Positions 23,701-34,445 of a DNA stretch of 64,000 nucleotides are shown one piece after another. Origin of the DNA: Reclinomonas americana ATCC 50394. Lineage: Eukaryota > Jakobida > Jakobea > Jakobida. The first letter of the stretch is position 1, and every line of letters begins with the position of its first letter. The notes beneath the pieces were generated by a model. It was not told the origin of the DNA. It ran no database searches and saw nothing but the letters and a program-made list of their open reading frames with translations. Position numbers and translations under genes: made by a program. The stretch covers positions 168,785 to 232,784 of the forward strand of contig PS015081.1 in the NCBI GenBank assembly GCA_048213135.1, read 5' to 3'.

Positions 23701-25519
23701 GCCGCCGCTGCTGCACGTGTCGCATCATCATGTCAGTGCACACCGCAAGTTCACCTCGCACACAAACACAAACACACACACGCTCACCTGCACTTCCCGG
23801 TTTGGTCGTCGCCGGGGGCGAGTCGCGTGCACGGCCAGTCGGCAACGGCGACTCTGGCAGATCCTCACTGCCGTCATCGTGACTGGTGTCGTCGTCCTTG
23901 GTGCCGCCACTCACGGGCTTCTTCTTGCCATCGTCGCCCTTGCCGCCTTTCTTCCCTCTCCGATGCCCATCATCATCGTCGTCGTCATCATCGTACTCAT
24001 CGTCGTCGCCGTCGTCATCTTCGTCGTCATCGGCGGCGGCTCGTCCCGAAGCCGCAGCAGCGGCCGCCGAGCGTTGTTGGGCGGTGCGCTTCAGATCGAT
24101 GCCGAAATCGGCGAGACCCATCACCTGCACATCAGCGGCATCGTCGGCCGGTTTCCCTCGAGATCCACTCGCTGCGACAACACGAGTCAGCACCCGCAGC
24201 GGAGGACTCCCAATCGACACGATTGGCACGCACCTGCAGGCTTGGCAGCAGCTGCTGTTGCCGGTTTCGCAGCACTTGGCTTCTTTTTGTGTCCGGTCTT
24301 CTTCGTCTTTTTCTTTTTCTTCTTCGGATCGTCGGACGAAGCAGTGTCAGAGTCGTCGTGGCCGTCGCCATCGTCATCGTCGTCGTCGTCGTCATCGTCA
24401 TCATCTGACTCTGACGGTGCTGGAGGCACGGCCTTCTTGGTGTATGCTGCGTTCGAGAAAGAAAGAAAGTGAGAAGCAGACGGAAAGTAATTGACAAGCG
24501 AATGCCGTCGGAACTCTTGACATAGTTCTCCAGCACGATCTTCTCCACGCGCAGAAACATCTGACCCTCATACTGGTGATTCAGCTCCAAGTCATTCAAG
24601 TCGTCGTCAATCACGCGCGCCAACTTGACCAGCAGCGCGGGGTTTTCCTGTGCACCAAAACAATTAAACGGTGTTGCTGAACACGAGCGCGTTTCGCTGC
24701 GACGCACGTCGGCCAGAATCAGAATCTGCTCAAAGAGACCCCAGAAGCGCTCCTCGAAGTCCACCGTCAGCTCCTCCACGCGGCGGAAGTATCGCTCGAA
24801 TTCCACACGATACTTGCCAGAGACCTGCCGCCACGTCGATGTGTGTGAGTTTTGCTACGTGACAACATCAGCAAACCCAACGCACCTCTCGCGTCAGGAA
24901 CTCCTTGAGCGTCTCCAGCTTGCGCGTGCGGCGGAACACGTCGTGGATTTGCATGTCGTCGGTCATTTGCGACTGAATGCTGGTAATCTGCGCACGCATT
25001 CGACCGTCACTTGTCTACTGCGCCGCGCACCCGCCACGCCTGCACGCACGCACGCACCTCACTCTCCAGATCCAGGATCTTCTTCAGCTCCGTCATCGTC
25101 TCAAACACGTTGCGCCGAATGTTCTCCACCCGACGAATGAGGTCGTAGTCGCGCACGAGACCGACCGACACGCGATCAAAGCCAGACTCCAGCGACGAGA
25201 ACTCGGTGTCGAGCGACGCCACCGTGCCCTTCACCTGATCGATCTTGCCGACGGCGACCTTGGCCTGCTCCAGCTGCGTCCGCGACAGCGTGCGCAGCTG
25301 GTTCTTGACCTGCTCCAGCTTCTGATCGAAGCGCTGGCGAATGCCCGGCAACCGCGCCAAGTCCTCCGCCGTGCGCAACTGCGACGCCACATCGCGCAGT
25401 GCCGACTCACGTGCATCCGTCTCAAACTCAAACAGATCCGGCTGGCCCAGAAAGCCCACTTCTNNNNNNNNNNNNNNNNNNNNATCCTTCATCCTCTTCC
25501 GGTTCAACACATTCATGCA
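20705..25519 (-). CDS. EXOC3: exocyst complex subunit Sec6 (EXOC3) with long acidic/glycine insertions
   Basis: Sec6-family subunit of the exocyst, which tethers secretory vesicles to the plasma membrane. N-terminal exons read GFLGQPDLFEFETDARESAL, then EDLARLPGIRQRFDQKLEQV, QLEQAKVAVGKIDQVKGTVA, YDLIRRVENIRRNVFETM: the helical start of Sec6. The core follows: FERYFRRVEELTVDFEERFW, LVKLARVIDDDLNDLELNHQ, then after the insertions SIMPVLRDHGVEEAIQKL, MDYWVQHTHRVVVLCLKQFS, and C-terminal helical exons to LDDFLSGL. Between the two core parts lie about 300 residues of disordered sequence (about 23380-24430) with Asp runs of 8-12, Lys runs and Gly/Ala runs. A 20-N gap at 25464-25483 sits just inside the N-terminus; 25519 (MNVLNRKRMKD) is the likeliest start, in frame only if the gap size is right. 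About twenty exons. Confidence 0.8.
25464..25483. other. assembly gap (20 N) at the 5' end of the Sec6 gene
   Basis: A run of exactly 20 N, likely a placeholder length. Confidence 0.99.
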
Positions 25520-25612
25520 CACGAACTCGCAGAGCACTTAGCGAGCAGCGGCACCTACAATCACAGGATTCAATCAGCACGAGCACACAGTACGTTCCAC
25601 TCTGCACACACA

Positions 25613-27951
25613 CTACTCACCACCCTGCTGACTCCGGCGGCCGCTTGGTTGTTGCTCCAAGGGACCACCCTCGGCACGGCGTACGGCGGCCTTGGCACGG
25701 TGCACCTCTCGCCTCAATGAGGCCTCCAGCTCCTTGAACTTGCTCTCCTTGATCTCCATCTCCTCGCGCATCGCCAGGAACTCGGCCTCCAGCTCCTTGT
25801 AGGCGTTCTGCGCCACGCGGGAATCGCTGACCTTGGCCTTGTTGACAATCGACACCTTGCGTTCCAGGTGCTGCGAGGGGGCGAATGATGAGTACTTCAC
25901 CATTTTCCTCCCCTGAATGACAGCTCTCTCACTCACCTCAATCGCAGCGTCCTTCTCGCGCACCAGGTCCTCCTTGTCGAGAATGCTCTGTTGGAGAGCG
26001 CGCACCTCGTCTTGCAGCACGTTGTACAGCTTGACCGGTACGAGCTCCTCGCGCTCCTCACGCTTCACTGTCTCCTCCGTGATGCCCTCAACGTCAATGT
26101 CGGCCAGGTCTTGGCGCTCGGCGCGCGGCTTCTTCTTCTGGCCGCCATTGCACGAGGCAAGCGTCTCCAGACGGGCCAGCAGACGCTCAATGCGCAGCTG
26201 CTGCGCGCGAATGGTGCGGTCCTAATGGTGCACGGAGAGAGACAGGTGAGCAAGGACGACGGTGATGATGGCAATGACATTAAGGAGAGGTGTGCGTTAC
26301 CTGCTGGGCGCGGATCTCGCGGCAGCGCTTCAGCTCGTTGTTCAGCACGCTCTTCTCGGTGGTCAGCGCCGTCAGCGATGAGTCCTCGCGGGCCTCCTTC
26401 AGCAGCTTCTCAATCTCCTCGTTCTTCTGCTTCTCAATCGCCTTCAGCTGCTCAATGTGGCGCTGCTGGTCCGGCACCACCACCTGCAACAGGCGGAAGT
26501 GGTGCTATTCGACGGGACGGGAGAGAGACGGGTGATGAGTGTGTGGGAGAGGAGAGAGTGAAGGAAGCGTCACCATCAGTCACATACCTCCATGTCCTTG
26601 TGCTTCTCCTCCAGATCGCCGTACTCGCGAATGCGGGCCGTCAGCTTCTCAATTGCTTGTGTCTTGAGCTCCTGGAAGCGGTACAGCGTCTTGGTCTCCT
26701 CCTTCAGCTCCTCCAGCTTCTTGTTCAACAACGCATTCTGATGGACGCCACGTCAGCAACCCTCGCACACACACACACACACAAGACACAACGTGCAGCT
26801 GGTCGCCGCTGTGTGGCTCACCTCATTCTGCAGCTTCTCCACCTGGTAGTTGAGCTCCAGCTGGTTCGCGCTCTCTTCTGAGCGCTGCTGGCGCTCAAAC
26901 TTGCGCAGCTGCGCCTCCACCTGCGCCTTGGACGCCGCCAGCGACTTCTTCTCGTCCTCGTACGCACGCAGGCGATCCTTCAGTGAGCTGACCTCGGCCT
27001 CAAATTGCAGAGCGCGCTCCGCCAGCTGGCTCTTCTCCTGAAAGCGCACGACGGTTCAACTCTCATATTGAGAGAGGAGGGGTTGAAATATCACCGACAC
27101 AACACACACCTTGGACAACTTGACCAGTGCCTCCTCCTTGGTGCGCAGTGTGTTGTCCATGGCCTTCAGCTCAGCCTCGAGCCTGGCGTGGACAAGAGTG
27201 TGTGAGAGAAGGGACGAAGTTTTGGCGCGCAATGTCGCGTCTTGTCACACACACACACACACACACACACACAAGCACACACACGACAGCGAGCGCGCGC
27301 TCTCTCTCTCTCTCTCTCTCACCCGCGATGAATGAGACAGATAACAAGGCGATCATGAAGAGAGAGAGAGAGCGACAAGGCGAGATGTGAACTGCATCTG
27401 GTTCCCAAAAGGATGAGCGAATGCACACTCTCGAAACACACACAAACGTGCCATCGTTAACAGAACACGCACACGAGCACACACACAGAGAGAGTAAAGT
27501 CGCGTGAGTGTGTGTGTGTGTGCGTGTGGAGAGAGGGCGATTTCGCGAGTGATGGCGCGCTGGCGACCAACACAGAGAGCGTGTGCAGATTCGCACCACA
27601 AGTGCACTCTCCATCACACACGCGCTCGTGCACATTGTGCAGAGAGACAGAGAGAGCGATCGTCATCATCGACACGTCACACACACAAAGCAACGCGAAA
27701 GAGAGTGACCAGTTGAGAGCGACCTGGCGCCATTCCCCAACCAGACACACACACACACTCACACCAACAACAATGACACACACACAGTACCTCTGGCGCT
27801 CGACGTTGGCCTCATGCAAAGCGTCTTGCAACTCGCGGGTGTTGAGGATCGTGTTCATCGCGCACAGCTGCCTCTTCTGATAACAAATTTGCACTCGGGC
27901 GAAAATGAGCGAAGTCCAAAGTCAGAATCGGCGGACTTCGCCCTTCGTCAT
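25613..27951 (-). CDS. coiled-coil protein, function unrecognised
   Basis: Almost entirely heptad-rich helix. A start ATG at 27951 (MTKGE) splices in frame to KRQLCAMNTILNTRELQDAL, alternatively the start is the internal Met. Later exons read KAMDNTLRTKEEALVKLSKE, FEAEVSSLKDRLRAYEDEKK, LELNYQVEKLQNE, LNKKLEELKEETKTLYRFQE, RTIRAQQLRIERLLARLETL, and the conserved-looking LVPVKLYNVLQDEVRALQQS. The final exon closes with a basic Gln/Arg tail (stop at 25613). No motor, kinase or other globular domain is visible. It is roughly 500 residues. The style resembles ciliary or centrosomal coiled-coil proteins, but I cannot name a family. Intron 27180-27790 is unusually long for the window and is packed with (CA)n and (GA)n. 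Confidence 0.7.
27180..27790. repeat. microsatellite-rich long intron
   Basis: About 600 bp inside the coiled-coil gene, with (CA)n at 27246-27290, (CT)n at 27299-27320, further (GT), (GA) and (CA) tracts to 27760. No exon is seen inside it. Confidence 0.7.
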
Positions 27952-27997
27952 GCTCAGTCTCCTTTCTCGTGGTTAAGCAATACAATAAAACCATTCA

Positions 27998-30161
27998 CTA
28001 CAACGACCTATTACTTGGTCCGGGCAGCGAGCCGACCGCTGCAGGTCGGGAGCTTGAGGAGGACGAATTCGACGCCGGTATTCTTTGTGCAGCCGTGGCC
28101 ACGGGTCGCGTGTACACCGAGTCGGCGACGGGCGCGACTGCAGCTACGGCGGTGCTCTCTGACGAGTCGCGCTTGCTGGCATCTTCCAGTGCACGCTCCT
28201 GGGGCATCCACAACAGGACGAGCGCGAGTGGAATCACCTCCAGCAATAGCCAGTTGCCCTGCATGTGGTAAACAGTGAGCACGGATCGCAGCTGCCGGCT
28301 TGCATCGACAACAACGCACCACAAAGCTCTCCCAGTAGTCGTTCACTTTGCTGCACGCGCACAGGTGGTCAGTGAATGGAGATTCGCGATACGGAAGAAC
28401 TCCCTGGCACTGATCGGTACGCAACACGGAGACAAAGGACTCCAGCGCAATAAACATGCTGCGTGTGGCAAACACGAGCGTGCAGTAGACCGTCAGCAGC
28501 GTCACCTTGCGCAAAATTGGCGTCAACCGCGTGTTCACGACGGGTATCGACAGTGGTGTGCGTCGTAGCCGGCGGATGAGTTTGATGCCCAGCACCGCGA
28601 ACCCGATGGCGCACGACACGAACAGCATCGCCACATACATGTACACGGCGATACCGAGTGGCCCGAGAAGCGTCGGCGTCTGGTAAGTGAAGTCGTCGTC
28701 GAACACCTCCATGAAAACCTGTCGCACCGATGAGTGGGTGAGCGTGGCGACAAGGATGCGGGTACTGCGTCGTCGAACCCACCAGCATGATGCCGAGAAG
28801 CGTGTATGCCACAATGTTCAACAACAGGAACGTCATGCGTCGTCTGTGCGGGCACGCGGAGAGTGAGGAAAATAACAAGAACGTCGATGTGTGCGGCAGG
28901 GAAGGTACACGCTCGCACCGATGCTGCTTGGGTTTCATGGGCGCCATGGGCGGCACCGCCAGCAGTGTCTCCTGATCGCCCACGTCGCCACCCGTGTGCG
29001 GGACAGCGCCAAACGCAGGCATGCCATGCTCGTCGACAGACACCACCTGGAACTGGCCACTGTCGGAAGCACGCGCCGCCGCACCACTGCCGCCGCTATT
29101 GACCGACGACGTCGACTGCACACGGAACGCAGTCGCCGGCAACGGCAACGAGGCCAGCGACTCACGCAACGCGGCACCAGAGGCGGCCGACACGGGCGAC
29201 GGATCAAAGTGATCGTGCCGTGAGCTCGGAATGCTCGGCTCCAGGAAGATCTTCGGCACCGAGTTGTTCGACACACGAAACGCACGAATCGTCTGGCCCC
29301 TACACACACACGACATATGAGATGAGCACGCCATGCCCAACAACCGGCGCAGCAGCAGCACGCGCGCTTGCGCGACAGACCAGTAGAACAGCACCAGCAG
29401 CTGCACACTGCTAAACATGAGCGCCGGGAACAAATCCAGAGCTGTCGCTCCCGTTGAATGTCTCCATCCATCGGGATCCCGTGGATTCTCATGAAACACC
29501 GAGTCCGTGGCGAAAAAGGCGATACGCACTGCATCGTCACTGAGAACACTGTCTATATTCTTCCGCAAGAGTGTGGTCAGTCAGCACGCAACTCACACTG
29601 GCCAGCACAATCAGCACACACAGAGTCACACGATAGCGACGACCGCGTTGCTTGACGCGTTGCAGAGCACGACGCGATGTCATCAGTGCCGAACTTTCGT
29701 CTGCGAGAAGCGCATGCATGGTGGGCGCCGGGTTTCCTTTGATTGGAGAGACAACAGCGCTCACCCGAGGCCGAGTCTGCATGTTCAGTTCCCGTTCGTC
29801 CACTGGCGGCGGGCAGCTTGAGAAGACGACGAGCGCCGACAATGAGCAGTGCAGTGTAACATGCGCATAACTGAGAAAAGGGATGATGAGTGATGAACAC
29901 TGAGTGAGAGAGGGGGAGAGAAGAGTGGAGGCATACCACGCAGTCGACCACCACAAACTGCACTAACACAGTCATCGCGCACACTGTGCGCGCGTATTGA
30001 GAGGTAAGGAGCCTGATGACTTCACGGTCCTGCGCGAAATCCGACTCAATGCTGATGACCAGTTGCGGCCTACATCGACCAGCTGTGAGCTGCTGACGAG
30101 TCACCGCGTGTCGCCACGCAAAGACGAAACCACGTGAGTGCGTGAAGTCGAAGTTATGCAT
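27998..30161 (-). CDS. multipass membrane protein resembling THH1/TOM1/TOM3 (seven-span) family
   Basis: The ATG at 30161 (MHNFDFTHS) is the proposed start, with an intron soon after. Membrane segments in order: TVCAMTVLVQFVVVDCV, LCACYTALLIVGARRLL, RYRVTLCVLIVLASVS, LFPALMFSSVQLLVLFYWSV, FLLLNIVAYTLLGIMLVGS, GIAVYMYVAMLFVSCAIGFA, VTLLTVYCTLVFATRSMFIA, and NWLLLEVIPLALVLLWMP. The spacing, an FYW after the third or fourth span, and a final E-x-x-P-x-x-L-V-L-hydrophobic helix recall THH1/TOM1/TOM3 and GPR137-like proteins, which sit on the tonoplast/lysosome. Between spans 4 and 5 is a long Ser/Ala/Gly-rich cytosolic loop (about 28930-29290). The C-terminal tail is Ser-rich. Homology is by pattern only; a lysosomal or vacuolar location is inference. 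Stop lies 46 bp from the start of the next minus-strand gene. Confidence 0.65.
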
Positions 30162-30200
30162 TCTTTCATTGTTGTTCAGGATTTCCGTCTTTCGGAGACA
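30162..30200. promoter_or_regulatory. very short divergent start region
   Basis: The minus-strand start at 30161 falls in a palindromic ATGCAT (30156-30161), so both strands carry an ATG at the same six bases. The plus-strand P450 gene probably starts at 30201, after an intron that would end near 30180. The two genes therefore share or overlap their 5' UTRs. Confidence 0.4.
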
Positions 30201-32028
30201 ATGTCGCGCGCATCGCCTTCCCCATCATTAGCCGCGCCTGCGCATCATCTTCCACCTGCACCATCTGGTTTCTGGAACTCCGATCGCCTGATCAAGTACG
30301 GTTGGGGCAGTGTGCGACTCGCCACTCTGCTCCTCCTCTCGCTGCTGTGGCACCAACAGCAGAGAGGCACTGTGGAGCCGCTGCTGGCGTCGTCGCGATG
30401 GGTGCACTACGCGTGCTTTGGAGTCGCCGGCGCACTGGTGAACACGGAGATGTTTCCGATGGCGATCAATGTTGTTCTGTTTGTCGCCGCCGCAGTGGTG
30501 TGGGTGCGCGATGCCACCGTCGACCCCACCATGCTCTTTTACATCACCAAGACCATCGCGGGTGACTTTGTCGCGGGAAAGATCGATACCGCGGCGTGGC
30601 GCGTGGCCACTGGCATTGGTGGAGGAACGCTGGTGATCGTGGCGGTGCAGTTGAGTGTGACGGGCAGTGTGCGCGGCTTGGAGCGATACGGTGCCGTGTG
30701 GATTGCGCTGTTTCTCATTCAGGCGTTTTGCGAGTACGGTGATCGACACTGGGAGACGTGGCGGTTCTTCCGGCATCGCTACTCGTTCGAGGTGTTGACG
30801 GCGGCGCTGCTGTTTCTGTTTCCGCTTGCCGCGCACGAGTTGGCGCTCGTGCACCTCGACCTCGTGGCTTGCCTGTTTTATCGCTTCGGCAACTTTTGCT
30901 TGGTGTGCTTGCGCTTGCCCGCCGCCCGCCGTGCGCTGCAAATGTCGCTGTTTCGCCTGCTGGGACTCGTGCGGGGTGTGCGGGTGATGAATGTCGCGGA
31001 TCCGGCGGTGGCGCGGCGTGTGATGAAGGCGTCGAACCGGAAGGGCTTTGCGTTGGAGATGCGAGTGGCGGTGCCAGCCTGGTCGCCCATTCTGTCGCTG
31101 GAGTCGGTGGATGGCGAGCTGTGGACCTCGATGAAGGCCGACTTTCTCGCTCACGTCGCTCCGCGGACGCCGCCGACGGCCGTCATGCACGACATTGCGA
31201 CAAAGCACGCACGCAGTTTGCTCGCCCGTGGCGGCGACCGTCGGATCGACGCGGTGGTGCTGACGCGGCTATCGCTGCAGTGCTTCATCGAGTATCTGTT
31301 CGACGTGGAGTGGTGTGACGAATTTGAGGTGTTCGTGGAGGCATCGATGGAGTGGCGCAAGGAGCTGGCCATGCGCGGCGCCGCCGACAAGTCCGTGCAG
31401 CACCGTGCCATCGACGTGCTCCTCCGCCGCCTCATTCGACCGAGCGAGCGATGGGCCGGCGTTTTCGGTGCGGAGTGGGAGCAGCCGGCGCGCTTCTCGC
31501 TGCTGCTGCAACCGTACATTATCTCGCCGTCCATCAACACCGGCGATGTTCTCGCCGCCATGCATCTGCATCGGCACGCAGTGCCATCTGCCGACAGCAA
31601 CGCCCACGCAGCGCTGCTCAACCACGCCCTCCGCTCCATGCATCCGTTTCCGATCTTTGAGCGGTTCGTCAGCGAAGCGATCATGGACGACGATCGTGTC
31701 GTTGTGCCTGCCAACACTCAGGTTCGTTCGCAGCAAATGCATTTGCATTCTTATTGCTCTTCTCTCACAGCCATCGCAGGTCGTCATGTTTGCCTCGGAT
31801 ATCATGCACGGCAATGCATGCCCGGTGTTCGGCGCCGGTGAACGCTCCTGCCCCGGCGCCGATCTGGCGACCAAGTACCTCCTCGCCGTCGACAGCGTAC
31901 TGGCAGACGCGCCAGCATACGATCCAACACGAGGACAGACATACAGCGGGCGACACAACGACTCGGTCAGCCCGTGGAGCGAGTTGCCGTACTTTTGGCG
32001 TACAGTGGCAAGAGTTATTCTCAGGTGA
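30201..32028 (+). CDS. multipass membrane domain fused to a divergent cytochrome P450
   Basis: A 589-residue protein with a single 58-nt intron (31722-31779). The ATG at 30201 is the first after a good 3' splice site (ttgttcag at about 30180). Residues about 35-250 hold some six or seven hydrophobic spans (VRLATLLLLSLLW, MAINVVLFVAAAVVWV, GGGTLVIVAVQLSV, AVWIALFLIQAF, FEVLTAALLFLFPLAAHELA). From about residue 275 the sequence is P450-like: SLESVDGELWTSMKADF (C-helix-like), LLNHALRSMHPFPIFERF (K helix and PERF region), and the heme-binding loop FGAGERSCPGADLA with ligand Cys531. The K-helix ExxR reads HALR (His475), so the normally invariant Glu is absent. No clear AGxxT I-helix motif is seen. 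P450s usually have one anchor helix, so a large polytopic front is unusual. Substrate unknown. Confidence 0.75.
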
Positions 32029-32191
32029 TAATGTAGATACGTTAACATGCAGAAAATAGAACGTCGCCGAAAGCGAGGGCCACCAGAGGGTTTAGCAGGC
32101 GATCACGTAGTGAGGAAGAGGCACTCCGATCGCCGCTTGACAGTATTAATAATATTTTAAAGTCCGAGTCGTCGTGTTTTTTCGCAGTGTG

Positions 32192-34227
32192 ATGTCGCAT
32201 TCCTCCTCCTCGCTGGCCATTGTTGGGCCTGCGGAGGCCACAAAGAGCACCGAGTCCCTCCTCTCACGCATCCGCTGGTACATTGGCAGCATCGTCACAC
32301 ACGTCGGCCTCGGCACCTTTCCCGTGTTTGGTCGCTTCACACAGGTCAATGCATTCTCGCTCTCTCCTTGTCTCTCTCTTGCCTCTCTCACACAGTTGAC
32401 ATGCAGCTTGATGAGGGTGTTCCTCCAATTCTCGGCAACCTGATCATCACCTTTCCCGTGTTCCTGGCCCTCTTGCCCGTGTGGATCCCGCAAGGCAAGA
32501 TCAAGGTGTGTGTCAGTCACTGACCCCTCCCAATCAGTCACACACGTGTGACCGCGTAAACGCAGTGGGCTGCGCTGAAACGATGGTCCACCTGGTGCTT
32601 CATGGTGGAAGTCATGCTGGTCAGTGTGTCGCATGCAGCCAGTGATCACGTGAGTGAGTGATTGAGTGACTTGACAGATGTGGTCTTCGGGAGCTTGGGC
32701 GCCGCGGTTAACCTCTCGTTGCGTCTTCCAAAGGTTTCCTTATGTGCTGCCTTGCGTGCTTGCCTCTCACCTGTGCTTCCCTGCAGCGGTGTTCTTCTCC
32801 GGTCTGGCATGCATGCATCTTTGCAGACAGTCTGCTGTGTCGTTGCTGACTCGATCGATCGTGACACGTAGCGGTCATGCTCACGGCGCCGTTCTTGACT
32901 GCACTGCTCGCTCGATGTGTGTACGGTGAACGCATCCCCTCGATCACCAGTTGCGTGTCTTTCGTGCTGCGATGCTCGAGCGCAGTCGTCAGTTTGCCTG
33001 ACCATGTGATTCAGTTTGGACGGCACTGGCGTCGACCTTTGGCACGCTGTTGATGCTGTCCACCAACGTTGCGTGGATCACCTGTACTTCATCGTGCGTT
33101 CAGTGTGTGTGACAGTGAACCCGGCTGCAGTTGTTCTCCGTCGGCTTTAGCGAGTTGACCATGTACGATGCGATTGGCATTGGAGGTGCGTTGCTGTCAT
33201 GCTCGTGGCGTGTGCCTCTCTGATCACTCACTGTCACCCTCGTGCAGTGTCGTTTGGTAATGCCTGTGTGCTGGCCGTGTGGTTTGGTACGTTTGCACCA
33301 GTTTGCGTGTCTCGCTGAAGTGACCCCCGTTGTGACTTGTCCTCGCGTGCAGTGCAAGTGAAGGCGTTGCGAGGAGTGTAAGTCTCGCGTACCCTTCTGT
33401 GCGTGGCAAGTGGGAACGTGTCTCACTGCGGTCGCTCACAGCAATTCCGAAACACTCTTCACCTTCCAGAACATGTCACACATCTTCTACGCACCCCTCG
33501 TGTCGTACCTCTCCAGTGAAGGTCCGTGCGCAGGCACCTGCGCTCCCTACCCAATGCGCTCACCTGGATTGCGCGCAGACTGGACCTTCTGGGCAAGAAT
33601 CACATGGAAGGGCTGGCTTAGCCTTGTATACCAATCCGTGGGTACGTGCGCTGCTGTCGTGTAAGTCACTAGCTGAACGCCACAAGTCCTGACACAACGC
33701 ACACAGGCCTGGTGTGGTTCATCAACTTGTTGCAGATGCGAGTGATTGTGGCAATCGGTGCACCAACGCACAGCAGCCTCATGCCTGTGCGACTGGTGTC
33801 TTCCACGTTTTTCGCCTGGGTGGTGTTGGGGTACGTATGGGTTTTTCAACCGACTAGTACTCGCCTCCCTTGCTTGCAGCTCACGGATTCGCTGTGCAGG
33901 CGCACCATCACAAGTCCGCTGCAGTACACTGGCGCTGCGATTGTGCTGGCCAGTGTGACCGTGTTCCTGCTGGTCCGCCGCCGCCAGCAACTCAAAGCCA
34001 CGCAGCAAGCGGCGGCGACCGGCAGCAGCAGCAGCACGTCGACAACGACCACAGAGACTCTCGATCCGCCAGAAAACGACGTCGAGCTGGCCGACATGCA
34101 CGGCGACAAGCGAACGCTGCTGGACGCACTCGACGAGGCCGACAGCGAAGAGGAGGAGGAGGAAGTCGAGGAAACGGCAAAGGCCGACTCAACGTCGCCT
34201 GCCGAAGTCCACCAACCCGCACGATAG
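32192..34227 (+). CDS. EamA/drug-metabolite-type multipass transporter
   Basis: The ATG at 32192 gives MSHSSSSLAIVGPAEATKST then WYIGSIVTHVGLGTFPVFGR. Spans follow in tiny exons: LGNLIITFPVFLALLPVWIP, FMVEVMLADVVFGSLGAAVN, TAPFLTALLARCVYGERIPS (the end of the first EamA repeat), LFSVGFSELTMYDAIGIG, FGNACVLAVWFVQVKALRG, and at the end LVWFINLLQMRVIVAIGAP, LVSSTFFAWVVLG, SPLQYTGAAIVLASVTVFLL. These repeats fit the drug/metabolite transporter superfamily (about ten helices). A cytosolic tail follows with a Ser/Thr run and an acidic stretch (ADSEEEEEEVEETAKAD). Substrate is unknown. Introns between about 32345 and 33480 are numerous and some exon limits are uncertain. Confidence 0.68.
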
Positions 34228-34445
34228 CCACGCAGTAGAGAAAACATAATCCATTAGACCAAACTCCAACTATAGTATACGCATAGTATCCGTGTTTCGC
34301 CACGCACTTGCGACGTCGATCACCCCCTGAGCTCGAAGTTCGTTACCAGAAATTGGCAAGCAAAGGTGGCGGGCGTCCGTTGCATTCTCTCCATCGACGA
34401 CACAGGAGCGAGAGAGAGACACTGACCGTCGTCGAGCCTCGAGCC

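Noticed and set aside
23255-24494. Plus-strand frames of 200-400 codons opposite Sec6
   Set aside because: They are the antisense of Asp-, Lys- and Gly-coding runs and read as His/Arg/Ser/Val low complexity.
30228-31208. Minus-strand 326-codon frame opposite the P450 fusion
   Set aside because: Rich in His/Arg/Gln as expected for the antisense of a GC-rich coding exon; no start context or domain.
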